In this document: positions 34,711 to 43,174 of the stretch, in pieces
Layout of the letters: every line of letters starts with the position of its first letter
How positions within the stretch are numbered: the first letter of the stretch is position 1
Origin: Thermosporothrix hazakensis
Lineage (GTDB): Bacteria > Chloroflexota > Ktedonobacteria > Ktedonobacterales > Ktedonobacteraceae
Assembly (NCBI RefSeq): GCF_003253565.1
Contig: NZ_QKUF01000006.1
Span: forward strand, 1-64,000
Length of the DNA stretch: 64,000 nucleotides
Direction of reading: 5' to 3'
Program-made: the position numbers and the translations under genes
The notes under the pieces: model-generated
The model's input: the letters and a program-made list of their open reading frames with translations, nothing else
What the model was told of the DNA's origin: nothing
Database searches by the model: none

Positions 34711-37170
34711 ATGCATCAAGCCGTAGAGAACTTGCTTCAGAGTGTCTTACAAGGATCTGAACTCTCCGCTACTGAAGCGCTGGAACTGGCAACTTTTGAT
34801 GATATGCCTACGCTATTAGGTGTAGCATCACAATTGCGAGATCAAGGCCATCATCAGCGTATTTCCTATTCGCGTAAAGTGTTCATACCGCTTACACAGC
34901 TTTGTCGCGATGTTTGTCACTATTGCACGTTTACAAAGCCTCCGGTGCGGGGGAAGCGCTCCTATCTAACGCCAGATGAGGTGCTTGAGATCGCCAGAGC
35001 AGGTGTTCAGGCAGGCTGTAAAGAAGCGCTCTTCACGCTTGGCGACAAGCCGGAACTGCGTTATAAGGTGGTCGCGCAGGAGCTGGCTGACCTGGGTCAC
35101 GAAACGACGATCTCATATCTGGTCGAGATGGCCGGGCTGGTTCTGAAGGAGACCGGGCTGTTGCCCCATGCGAACCCGGGCGTGTTGAGTGCTGCTGAGC
35201 TGGCTGCTCTGCGCACGGTGACGGCTTCGCAAGGCATAATGCTTGAAAGTGCGTCCAGGCGGCTTTCTGAGCGCGGTGGGCCCCATTATGGCTCGCCGGA
35301 CAAGGAGCCGTCGGTGCGTCTGGAAACGATTCGGCAAGCGGGCGAGCTGCGTATCCCCTTTACTACTGGCATACTGATCGGTATCGGTGAGACGCGCCTT
35401 GAGCGTATCGAGTCGCTTCTAGCGCTGCGTGAGCTGCATCGTCAGTATGGGCACATTCAAGAATTGATCATTCAAAACTTCCGTGCCAAACCGGGAACAC
35501 GCATGGAGAAAGCGCCTGAACCCGCGTTGGAAGAGTTGTTATGGACCATTGCTGTTGCACGGCTGCTTTTTGGTCCTCGGATGAATATTGAAGCGCCTCC
35601 CAACCTGAGCCCTGGTGTCTATGAACGGCTGGTGGGCGCAGGGCTGAACGATTGGGGTGGCATCTCGCCTGTGACGCCCGATCACGTGAATCCCGAGGCG
35701 CGATGGCCGCATCTCGACGAGCTGGCAGAGCGCACCAATAGTGTGGGTAAGGAGCTGGTTGAGCGCCTGACAATCTACCCGGAATATGCATTGAAGCCGC
35801 ATGAGTGGCTCGATCCAAAGGTTGCGCCGCTGGTCTTGCAGCAGCTCGACAGTGATGGTCTGGCTCGGGTTGATACGTGGTCACCGGGAACAAGCGTGCA
35901 ACTTCCCCTTGAAAAGGATCTCGTGCTGCATCGGAGGCCTCCTGAGCGCTCTACCGCGGAGGTGCGTGAGTTGATTGCACGGGCGACGGAGGGGGAGGAT
36001 CTCAATGAGCACGAGATTGTGCGCCTTTTTGAGGCAAGGGGCGACGATTTTGCAGCAATCTGCCAGGCAGCGGACGAGCTTCGCAAGCGAGTGTGCGGTG
36101 ACACGGTCACCTACGTGGTCAATCGCAATATCAACTATACCAACATTTGTTACTTCCGTTGTCAGTTTTGTGCCTTTTCGAAAGGAAAATTGAGCGAAAA
36201 CCTGCGTGGAACGCCTTATGATCTTGCTCTGGAAGAGGTGGTTCGGCGGGCAAAAGAGGCGTGGGAGCGTGGCGCAACCGAGGTCTGTATGCAAGGCGGC
36301 ATTCATCCTGAGTACACGGGTCAGACGTACCTCAACATGTGTCGAGCAATCAAGGAAGCGGTGCCGGAGATCCATATTCACGCCTTCTCACCGCTTGAGG
36401 TCTGGCAGGGAGCGCAAACGCTTGGGCTCAGCGTACGCGAGTTCTTGCGGCAATTGAAGGATGCCGGGCTCGGGACGCTTCCCGGGACTGCTGCTGAGAT
36501 CCTGGACGACGAGATTCGAGCGCTGATCTGTCCCGATAAGCTCAACACGGAACAGTGGCTCTCGGTTATTGAGGAGGCGCATGGGATCGGCCTTCGCACG
36601 ACCGCGACGATCATGTATGGTCATGTTGAGCGGCCAGTCCATTGGGCGCGGCACCTGTTGCGGATTCGCAATCTCCAAAAGCGAACAGGCGGCTTTACGG
36701 AATTTGTCCCGCTCCCATTTGTGCATATGGAGGCTCCACTGTACTGGAAGGGGCGCGCGCGTAAGGGACCGACCTTCCGCGAGGCCGTATTGATGCACGC
36801 TGTGTCTCGTCTGGTGCTACACCCATATATTACAAGCATCCAGGTGTCGTGGGTCAAGATGAGCCCCGAGGGGGTGCAGGTGTGTTTGCAAGCGGGTGCG
36901 AACGACATGGGTGGAACTTTGATGAATGAGAGTATTACACGAGCGGCTGGCGGAGAGCTCGGCCAGGAGCTTCCCCCGGCATGGATGGAGCAACTGATTA
37001 GTTTGATTAAACGAGTTCCACGGCAGCGTACGACGCTCTATGGCGATGTGCCCGAGGAGCGCTATCGGGCTTCCCTGGCCGCTCCAGAGCTGCAGCCAAT
37101 TGTTTTGACTCCTGTCAAACGCTACATGCGTAGCAAGCGCCCGACTTCAAATGCTCAAACTACAAACTAG
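34711..37170 (+). CDS. fbiC: 7,8-didemethyl-8-hydroxy-5-deazariboflavin synthase (CofG-CofH fusion)
   Basis: About 819 residues with two radical-SAM domains. The CofG half has C65-RDV-C69-HY-C72 and the CofH half C480-YFR-C484-QF-C487. CofH joins a tyrosine-derived radical to 5-amino-6-ribitylaminouracil and CofG closes the ring to give Fo, the chromophore of coenzyme F420. The single-polypeptide form is that of actinobacteria and some Chloroflexi. The frame opens at GTG 34630, but ATG 34711 has aaagga ten bases ahead and fits the family start. It overlaps or abuts ribD and ribA, which make the required uracil precursor. Confidence 0.93.
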   Translation: MHQAVENLLQSVLQGSELSATEALELATFDDMPTLLGVASQLRDQGHHQRISYSRKVFIPLTQLCRDVCHYCTFTKPPVRGKRSYLTPDEVLEIARAGVQAGCKEALFTLGDKPELRYKVVAQELADLGHETTISYLVEMAGLVLKETGLLPHANPGVLSAAELAALRTVTASQGIMLESASRRLSERGGPHYGSPDKEPSVRLETIRQAGELRIPFTTGILIGIGETRLERIESLLALRELHRQYGHIQELIIQNFRAKPGTRMEKAPEPALEELLWTIAVARLLFGPRMNIEAPPNLSPGVYERLVGAGLNDWGGISPVTPDHVNPEARWPHLDELAERTNSVGKELVERLTIYPEYALKPHEWLDPKVAPLVLQQLDSDGLARVDTWSPGTSVQLPLEKDLVLHRRPPERSTAEVRELIARATEGEDLNEHEIVRLFEARGDDFAAICQAADELRKRVCGDTVTYVVNRNINYTNICYFRCQFCAFSKGKLSENLRGTPYDLALEEVVRRAKEAWERGATEVCMQGGIHPEYTGQTYLNMCRAIKEAVPEIHIHAFSPLEVWQGAQTLGLSVREFLRQLKDAGLGTLPGTAAEILDDEIRALICPDKLNTEQWLSVIEEAHGIGLRTTATIMYGHVERPVHWARHLLRIRNLQKRTGGFTEFVPLPFVHMEAPLYWKGRARKGPTFREAVLMHAVSRLVLHPYITSIQVSWVKMSPEGVQVCLQAGANDMGGTLMNESITRAAGGELGQELPPAWMEQLISLIKRVPRQRTTLYGDVPEERYRASLAAPELQPIVLTPVKRYMRSKRPTSNAQTTN

Positions 37171-37204
37171 TTTGGATGAGATCAGTTTGTGCAAACCAGT
37201 TTGC
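37156..37204. promoter_or_regulatory. cluster of CAAAC/GTTTG half-sites over the fbiC stop
   Basis: Contains the perfect palindrome CAAACTAGTTTG (37163-37174) and GCAAAC-CA-GTTTGC (37191-37204), with extra half-sites between. Six half-sites are spaced 7, 7, 15, 7 and 7 bases. May be an operator for an internal ribD promoter. Confidence 0.4.
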
Positions 37205-37228
37205 ATAAAGGTGAAAGATTGGTGGTAT

Positions 37229-38374
37229 ATGATGGTTCTGGATGATGCGGCAGCGATGCGCCAGGCACTGGCCTGTGCACGAAGTGTCGAGGGGCGCACC
37301 AGCCCTCGACCACCGGTAGGTGCTGTTGTGGTGCGTGATGGCGAGGTCATCGGGCAGGGGGCAACCGCTCCCCCCTATGGCCCGCATGCCGAAGTGTTCG
37401 CGTTACGTGAGGCCGGAGAACGGGCAAGAGGGGCGACGCTCTATGTCACGCTGGAGCCTTGTTGTATTACCCGGCACACACCTCCATGCACGGAAGCGGT
37501 GATTGCAGCGGGGATTCGCCGTGTTGTTGTGGCGATCTGTGATCCCAACCCCCACGTGTGTGAGCAAGGGATTGCGCAATTACGCGCTGCTGGAATTGAG
37601 GTGACAGTAGGTGTTGGTGAAGAGGAAGCTCGCGAAATAATTCAGCCGTTTCTCTTCTATATCTCGAAAGGCAGGCCCTATGTAACGGCAAAGTGGGCCA
37701 TGACGCTTGATGGCAAGCTGGCGACACGCACAGGAGACTCGCGCTGGATCAGTGGTCCGCGGTCGCGTTTGCGGGTGCATCAGCTTCGTGACCGGGTTGA
37801 TGCGATTCTGGTTGGCGCAGGGACGCTTCGCCAGGATGACCCACAATTAACGGTTCGCTTGCCTGAAGAGCTGCGTGGTAAGCCGCGTCAGGGGCCACTG
37901 CGCGTTGTGATATCCGCTTCGGGCAATGTACCGCAACAGAGTCGGCTCTTCTCATCCGAGCTGGCTGAGGGAACCTGCCTGATCGTTGGCGAAGGAAGTG
38001 AGCGCCGTGAGCTCCTTCAGCGCCTGCGTGAGCGTGGTGTCTCTGTGCTTGCCGCACCGCTTGACGCGCGTAATCAGGTGGACCTGGATGCTGCATTGCG
38101 GTTGTTGGCTCAGGAAAAAGATTGTATGCACGTGTTGCTTGAAGGGGGAAGTCACCTGCTGGGGAGTGCCCTTGATTGTCGGCTGGTCGATCATGTGCAG
38201 GTCTTTATTGCACCAAAAGTGGTAGGCGGCTCCACTGCCAGTTCACCGGTCGCAGGCGTCGGTCTGGCTCTGATGTCCGATGCATTTCAGCTACAGCATA
38301 TGTATACAGAGATAGTCGAGCATGATATGTTGATAGAGGGAGATATATACTATGGTCCGGGAGATGGGAACTGA
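37229..38374 (+). CDS. ribD: bifunctional riboflavin biosynthesis deaminase/reductase
   Basis: About 382 residues. The N-terminal deaminase has the zinc site PHAEVFAL and EPCCITRHTPPC; the C-terminal reductase starts PYVTAKWAMTLDGKLATRTGDSRWISG, with VLLEGGSHLLGS near the end. It converts the product of GTP cyclohydrolase II to 5-amino-6-ribitylamino-uracil phosphate. The frame is open from 37151, overlapping fbiC; the ATG pair at 37229/37232 gives the family-typical start (DDAAAMRQALACA). The Shine-Dalgarno is weak. Placed between fbiC and ribA, it makes sense as a supplier of the FbiC substrate. Confidence 0.92.
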   Translation: MMVLDDAAAMRQALACARSVEGRTSPRPPVGAVVVRDGEVIGQGATAPPYGPHAEVFALREAGERARGATLYVTLEPCCITRHTPPCTEAVIAAGIRRVVVAICDPNPHVCEQGIAQLRAAGIEVTVGVGEEEAREIIQPFLFYISKGRPYVTAKWAMTLDGKLATRTGDSRWISGPRSRLRVHQLRDRVDAILVGAGTLRQDDPQLTVRLPEELRGKPRQGPLRVVISASGNVPQQSRLFSSELAEGTCLIVGEGSERRELLQRLRERGVSVLAAPLDARNQVDLDAALRLLAQEKDCMHVLLEGGSHLLGSALDCRLVDHVQVFIAPKVVGGSTASSPVAGVGLALMSDAFQLQHMYTEIVEHDMLIEGDIYYGPGDGN

Positions 38375-39464
38375 GGCCAATCAGTTTTCGGTGCTGCATG
38401 CTGCTCGTATGTTGCAGGAAGGGCGCCCGGTGCTGTTGTATGCTGGCCTGTGCGATGATCCGCCGGTACTCTGTCAGGCCGGGCAATTTGTCACTGCTGA
38501 AACGGTTACTCGCTTGCTGTTGATTGCGGGTGGTGAACTGCGCGTCCTGTTGCGTCATGCCCGGCTGGATGCTTGCCGGCTGACGCCTCGCGCTCGGGCT
38601 GGTGAACCTGCCAGCCTGGTACAAGAGATTCGCAGGCTGGTTTTTCCATCTGCCTGTACTGACGATCAGGAACCGCTTCTCACGCGGGTTGATGCTGCTG
38701 GCTATGAGGAAGCGGCGCTTGATCTCCTGCGCATTGCTGGTCTGGAAGAGGTTGCGGTGCTCTACGAGGTGCGGAGTGTGGTCGATGATATCGCGTTGCT
38801 GGAACTGGTAATGCATCTGGATTGCGGTATTACTTCTATCGAGGCAATCAGGCAATACCGAAAGGCCCGCCGTGTCAGCCTGATTACAGAAATACAGCTA
38901 CCGACTAGCTATGCTCCATTCCGTTTGCAGCATTATCAGGAGCATGAGACGGGGCTCCCCTATCTTGTGCTCCTGCTCGGGGATCTAACAGGCGATCCTC
39001 CTCCGCTTGTGCGCCTGCATTCTGAATGTAAAACCGGCGACGTATTTGGCTCATTGCGTTGCGATTGTCGTGCGCAGCTTCAAGCCGCGCTCAAAGAGAT
39101 TGCGCAGGAGGGATGCGGTATGATAATCTACTTACCGCAAGAGGGGCGGGGAATTGGCTTGAGCGGCAAATTACAGGCGTATCGTTTGCAGGAGCGCGGC
39201 CTTAACACGATTGAAGCAAACGTACAACTGGGATATCCGGTCGATGCACGCGACTATACCAGCGCTATAGAGATTCTACGTCATCTGAAATTGCGCTCGC
39301 TTCGCCTGCTGACGAACAATCCGAAAAAGCTACAGGTGGTGCAGGAAAGCGGTTTTCAGGTTGAACGAGTGCCGCTGGAGATCATGCCTGACAGCGCGAA
39401 TAGAGCCTATTTACAAACGAAGTATCAGCATATGGGCCATCTCTTGAGCCTGTTTGCGGAGTAG
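38352..39464 (+). CDS. ribA: GTP cyclohydrolase II with degenerate DHBP-synthase domain
   Basis: 370 residues. The C-terminal half is an intact GTP cyclohydrolase II: HSECKTGDVFGSLRCDC with zinc cysteines C226, C237 and C239, LPQEGRGIGL, and the GTP-binding end DYTSAIEILRHL and LLTNNPKK. The N-terminal ~190 residues align with DHBP synthase (RibB) but lack DRENEGD (AGLCDDPPVLCQ instead) and the active-site GHTEAA (GYEEAA), so that reaction must be lost. F420 synthesis needs RibA and RibD but not DHBP, which explains the loss in this operon. Overlaps ribD by 23 bases; ggag nine bases before the ATG. Confidence 0.9.
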   Translation: MVREMGTEANQFSVLHAARMLQEGRPVLLYAGLCDDPPVLCQAGQFVTAETVTRLLLIAGGELRVLLRHARLDACRLTPRARAGEPASLVQEIRRLVFPSACTDDQEPLLTRVDAAGYEEAALDLLRIAGLEEVAVLYEVRSVVDDIALLELVMHLDCGITSIEAIRQYRKARRVSLITEIQLPTSYAPFRLQHYQEHETGLPYLVLLLGDLTGDPPPLVRLHSECKTGDVFGSLRCDCRAQLQAALKEIAQEGCGMIIYLPQEGRGIGLSGKLQAYRLQERGLNTIEANVQLGYPVDARDYTSAIEILRHLKLRSLRLLTNNPKKLQVVQESGFQVERVPLEIMPDSANRAYLQTKYQHMGHLLSLFAE

Positions 39465-39644
39465 CAACTGATTGCAGGAGCATATGGGAAAGAGCAGCAG
39501 GAAGGGGGGATCTTCCCGCTGCTCCCGTGCTACCTCTTCTACACTCAATCTATTCTACTAAGAGATAGCTATGAGATACCTTAACAAAGTGAAAAGCCGT
39601 CTTCCCGCCTACGAAGCCGCTCTACTCGACTGATGTTGTTTCTT

Positions 39645-39878
39645 TTAAAGATGAAGGATATTAACCTTGATCCACTGCTGAAGCCGCCTCGTGTCTGAGA
39701 AGATGTATGACTCAGGGAGTATAAGTGGATACCAATTGTCTTTGTAGACAAGCCCGTACACTGGTTGTTCATATCCCCTGACACATCCACATCCTTCTAC
39801 ACGACACTCAAGGCGGGCCCCGATTTTTTTTGCTTCCCGTTCAATTGCCGCTAACTTTGCCTGTGGACTGAGCTCCAA
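39645..39878 (-). CDS. small hypothetical protein
   Basis: 77 residues from TTG 39878, with agagg about nine bases ahead. Sequence begins (M)ELSPQAKLAAIEREAKKIGAR, a charged helix, then a CRVEGCGC cysteine cluster (three cysteines) and an aromatic tail. Unknown family. It sits in the gap 39465-40097 on its own; a GC-rich hairpin (GAGCAGC/GCTGCTC) near 39494-39526 follows ribA. Confidence 0.45.
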   Translation of the reverse strand: MELSPQAKLAAIEREAKKIGARLECRVEGCGCVRGYEQPVYGLVYKDNWYPLILPESYIFSDTRRLQQWIKVNILHL

Positions 39879-40097
39879 AATGTGTACCTCTCACAAAAAC
39901 ATCTACGAGCGAATAAGAGGTAGCACATATTTTATATACCATTACTTCTATCCAGGAGTAAAGATATATAAGAGAAATTATGTACTTTGTTGAAAGGAAA
40001 GGATACAGGTGAAATAAGCAGGGATCAGAAGTATCACTTTTGCTATCTGCAACAAGAGCAAACAGGCAGAAAAAAGAGAAGAGGGAAGGTGTAACGT

Positions 40098-40832
40098 ATG
40101 AAAATAGGGATTTTTTCAGATGTACACGGAAATTTTGTTGCCCTGCAAACTGTTCTGGCCGAACTGGAACAGGTTGACCGCTTGCTATGCCTCGGCGATA
40201 TATGTGCACTGGGGCCACAGCCTGCGGAAGTAATTGAGCGTCTCAGGCAGCTCCAGTGTCCGGTTATTTTAGGGAATACCGATGCATGGTTAGAAGACCC
40301 GTTACTCGCTCGTGAGAGTGAGGCCGAGCGGCATTGTATCTTCTATGAGCTGGCGTTATGGAGTGCCGAACAGCTTTCGGAGAGTGATCACGCCTTTATT
40401 CGGTCCCTCCCGTCGACGCTGCATGTGCCGCTTCAGCAGGAAAACTCGCTGCTCTGCTTTCATGGCTCTCCGCGCTCATTTGATGATGTCATTGCGGCGG
40501 TCACGCCTGACGATGAGGTTGCACGTATGCTACAAGGGCAGACGGCGACGGTCATGGCGGGTGGTCACACACATATTCAGATGGTGCGTCGCTATCAGGA
40601 CTCATGGATTCTCAATTGTGGTGCCGTTGGCCTGCCGGGTGTTCATGCAGGGAGTCCCGAACTGCCGCAGAACCCAGAATGTTTGTTGGGCCGAGTACGC
40701 AATTCTGCGTGTTGAGCAGGGACGGATCTCGCTTGAGCTTCGCCGCTCGATGGCAGGCAGCTCGTTCAGGCGCTTGAGCGCTCTTCGATGCCCCATAAAG
40801 CATGGTGGTTGCAAAAGTGGCGTATCGATTGA
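40098..40832 (+). pseudogene. YfcE-like metallophosphoesterase with two C-terminal frameshifts
   Basis: The catalytic core is intact: SDVHGN (D8, H10), GDICALG, LGNTDAW, CFHGSPR and GGHTHIQM, the ligands of a two-metal phosphodiesterase. After the NCGAVGLPG segment the frame is lost (about 40665-40690); WAEYAILRVEQGRISLELRR continues in a second frame and DGRQLVQALERSSMPHKAWW in a third from about 40750, ending at the TGA 40830-40832. As read, translation stops at 40715 (205 residues). Two one-base errors would restore a ~245-residue protein, so sequencing error should be excluded before calling decay. Confidence 0.75.
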
Positions 40833-40930
40833 TGCTCGATGTGCGTACACAAAAATGCGTATAGAGGACGTGCTACTTCCTGAACAGGTGCTATACTAAA
40901 GCAAGGTTCCGGAAAGGAAGGAGGATGTAC

Positions 40931-41344
40931 ATGAACGACTACAATCGCAAGGTTATTGAGGAGTTCCGGGCGAATCGGGGAAAAGTCGGCGGCCCATTCG
41001 CGAATACGCCGCTGCTGCTTCTGACCACAAAGGGAGCACGTAGCGGAAAGCCGCATACCACGCCGCTTGGCTACCTGTCTGAAGGCGAACAGATGCTGAT
41101 ATTTGCCTCGTATCTCGGAGCTCCGAAGCACCCGGCCTGGTATCATAACCTCGTTGCCCACCCTGAAGTGACGGTTGAGCGAGGTGACGAGACCTTTGAG
41201 GCGCGTGCAACCGTGCTCGAAGGTGAGGAGCGGGAACGCATGTGGCAGAAAGCCGTGACAGCCTTTCCCTTCCTGCTTGAGCATCAGGCGAAAACGTCGC
41301 GCCAGATCCCACTTATTGTCCTGACGCCCCGGGAGCGCTTGTAG
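40931..41344 (+). CDS. deazaflavin (F420)-dependent nitroreductase-family protein
   Basis: 137 residues of the DDN-like split-barrel family (DUF385): LLLLTTKGARSGKPHTTPLGYL, the phosphate-binding loop of F420, and PAWYHNLVAHPEVTVERG are diagnostic. Such proteins use reduced F420 to reduce quinones, nitro compounds or other acceptors. aaggagg is six bases before ATG 40931; ATG 40925 is too close. It lies 1.5 kb downstream of fbiC-ribD-ribA, so maker and user of F420 are neighbours. The terminator hairpin at 41369-41411 follows. Confidence 0.9.
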   Translation: MNDYNRKVIEEFRANRGKVGGPFANTPLLLLTTKGARSGKPHTTPLGYLSEGEQMLIFASYLGAPKHPAWYHNLVAHPEVTVERGDETFEARATVLEGEERERMWQKAVTAFPFLLEHQAKTSRQIPLIVLTPRERL

Positions 41345-41368
41345 CGAGGAAGCACGCATCCGAGTGTT

Positions 41369-41411
41369 TGCCTGCCTGTCTGGTTCTCGTGAGGGAGCCG
41401 TCAGGCAGGCA
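41369..41411 (+). terminator. terminator after nitroreductase gene
   Basis: TGCCTGCCTG and CAGGCAGGCA, ten-base perfect stem with a T-rich tail. The rest of the gap (41420-41857) shows no gene I can support. Confidence 0.65.
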
Positions 41412-41857
41412 TTTCTGTGTCCCTGAGAGATTCCAGTTGTATCTGGCTGATTGCTGCATCTATGTAGCTGCTGAGCCATGCGAAATCGCTCCAGGAGCAG
41501 GCGGCACAACAGAAGCACGCGTTCAACTAGCCAAAGAACAAATGCAGAACCAGCAGAATACATACTCACCCCTTCAGAACATACTTACTCTGCAAAAGAG
41601 TATCTCACATGGTGAAAGTAGTTGCAAGCAAAACAGCCAAAATGGCTAGCAGCTCTGCACTTTTCTCATAGAAAAGATCTTCAGCTCCCTCCATAGAACT
41701 ATTCGGGATATTTTATGCATTTTTGCTGTATATATAATTCCACTTAAACTGTTCCTTCCTCTGAGAAATCTCCTTATTGTTCAGTGACTCCTCTTGTTTG
41801 TGGCATACGTATTCTAGAGTAGGGGAATGAAAAATAGGTAAGAAAGAGAGTAAAGGT

Positions 41858-42832
41858 ATGTTCAAGCGTATCCTTGTGCCGCTGGATCGCTCAGAAGTTG
41901 CCGAGAAGGCGCTTCCTGTCGCATTTCGCATTGCCCAAACCACAGGAGCCTCAGTTCTTGTGTTGAATGTCCTTTCATCGGGCACTGATTATGCATGGAC
42001 TATGTTACAGGCTCCAATGGTGATAGGGGAATATGTTGAGCAGGAGCAGCAAGATGCGCAGGAATACATGCAGAAAATAGAAGCGCTTGGCCAGAAAGAG
42101 CAAGTGTCGCTGAGCTCGCTGCTGGCGCGTGGCAATGCCCCTGATACCATTATGGAAGTAGCGACCGAGCAGAAGTGTGACCTCATTGTACTGTGTAGTC
42201 ATGGCGCAAGTGGCTTGCAGCGCTGGGTGATGGGAAGCGTTGCTGCTCGGGTGGCTCGTCATAGCACGGTACCGACCCTGATTCTCCAGGAAAAGGCCGA
42301 ACAGAGCATCGTGCAGCGCATTCAGGCGGGGCAGCAGATCAGTGCTCTGGTGGCGCTTGACGGCGGTCCGGGAGCCGAAACGCTGCTAAAACCGGCGGTC
42401 TATCTTTCGTCTCTCCTCTCCTCACCGAAGCCCGGCAAAGTACGATTGATCCACGTTGTATCGCAGAGTACCTTGAGGGGAAGAGATGAGAGCGGGAGAC
42501 ATGAGAAGCAGATGAAGGAATTCGCGAAAATGGGTGCGGAAAAGTATCTGAATGAAGTAAAGCAGCGAATAGAGAAAGAAGTAGGCGCGCAACTTTCCTG
42601 TCAGATCGAGACCGTAGTTTTGAGCGGGAGTGATGTCGCATCGGTCTTGCTCGATACCGCAAAGTCCTGTGAGCAAGCTGGCGAAGGGGCTATTCTGGCA
42701 CTGGCAACACATGGGCGCAGTGCCCTGTCTCGCTGGATTATTGGGAGCGCTGCTGATCGGGTGCTCTCGACCTCGCAACATCCACTGTTGATCTATCGCC
42801 CGGAAGAGATACAAAAACAGCCTCAAGCATAG
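41858..42832 (+). CDS. tandem universal stress protein
   Basis: 324 residues, two UspA domains. Domain 1 (1-147) starts MFKRILVPLDRSEVAEKALP and has the ATP-binding GASGLQRWVMGSVAARV; domain 2 (about 160-315) has THGRSALSRWIIGSAADRV. Both G-x2-G-type loops are present, partly relaxed in domain 2 (HGRSALSRW). Usps respond to stress, often by binding ATP. Strong terminator follows; single gene. Confidence 0.9.
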   Translation: MFKRILVPLDRSEVAEKALPVAFRIAQTTGASVLVLNVLSSGTDYAWTMLQAPMVIGEYVEQEQQDAQEYMQKIEALGQKEQVSLSSLLARGNAPDTIMEVATEQKCDLIVLCSHGASGLQRWVMGSVAARVARHSTVPTLILQEKAEQSIVQRIQAGQQISALVALDGGPGAETLLKPAVYLSSLLSSPKPGKVRLIHVVSQSTLRGRDESGRHEKQMKEFAKMGAEKYLNEVKQRIEKEVGAQLSCQIETVVLSGSDVASVLLDTAKSCEQAGEGAILALATHGRSALSRWIIGSAADRVLSTSQHPLLIYRPEEIQKQPQA

Positions 42833-42835
42833 AAG

Positions 42836-42869
42836 AAAAGGGCTACGCATCAGTGGACGTAGCCCTTTT
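42836..42869 (+). terminator. strong terminator after Usp gene
   Basis: AAAAGGGCTACG and CGTAGCCCTTTT, twelve-base perfect stem. Positions 42870-43174 hold no supportable gene. Confidence 0.85.
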
Positions 42870-43174
42870 CTATGATTTTAAGATTCCGTTTTTCCGCTTT
42901 GTTCAACGACAGGGGTATCTCTCATAACAGGGGCGATCTTTTCGCCTTGAATACCTGTTTGGAGGAGAGCACTGTTGCTGGAAATACTGCTGCTGCTTGT
43001 GTGCTTTCTCCCGGCCTTCCCTGCAATCGGCTTGCCGAGCGCTTGTGTCTACCCGGGTGAGAGCCTGCTTCCAGCATTGCCCACCCTGAGACCTCTGATG
43101 GTGCGGGTATTGCCACGGGGCCGCTGCTTGCATCCGCCTTGATGGCCGTTTGAAAGCAGACAACCGAATACAGC

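Noticed and set aside
40766..41569. 267-codon minus-strand frame
   Set aside because: Antisense to the nitroreductase gene, with no motif and no ribosome-binding site.
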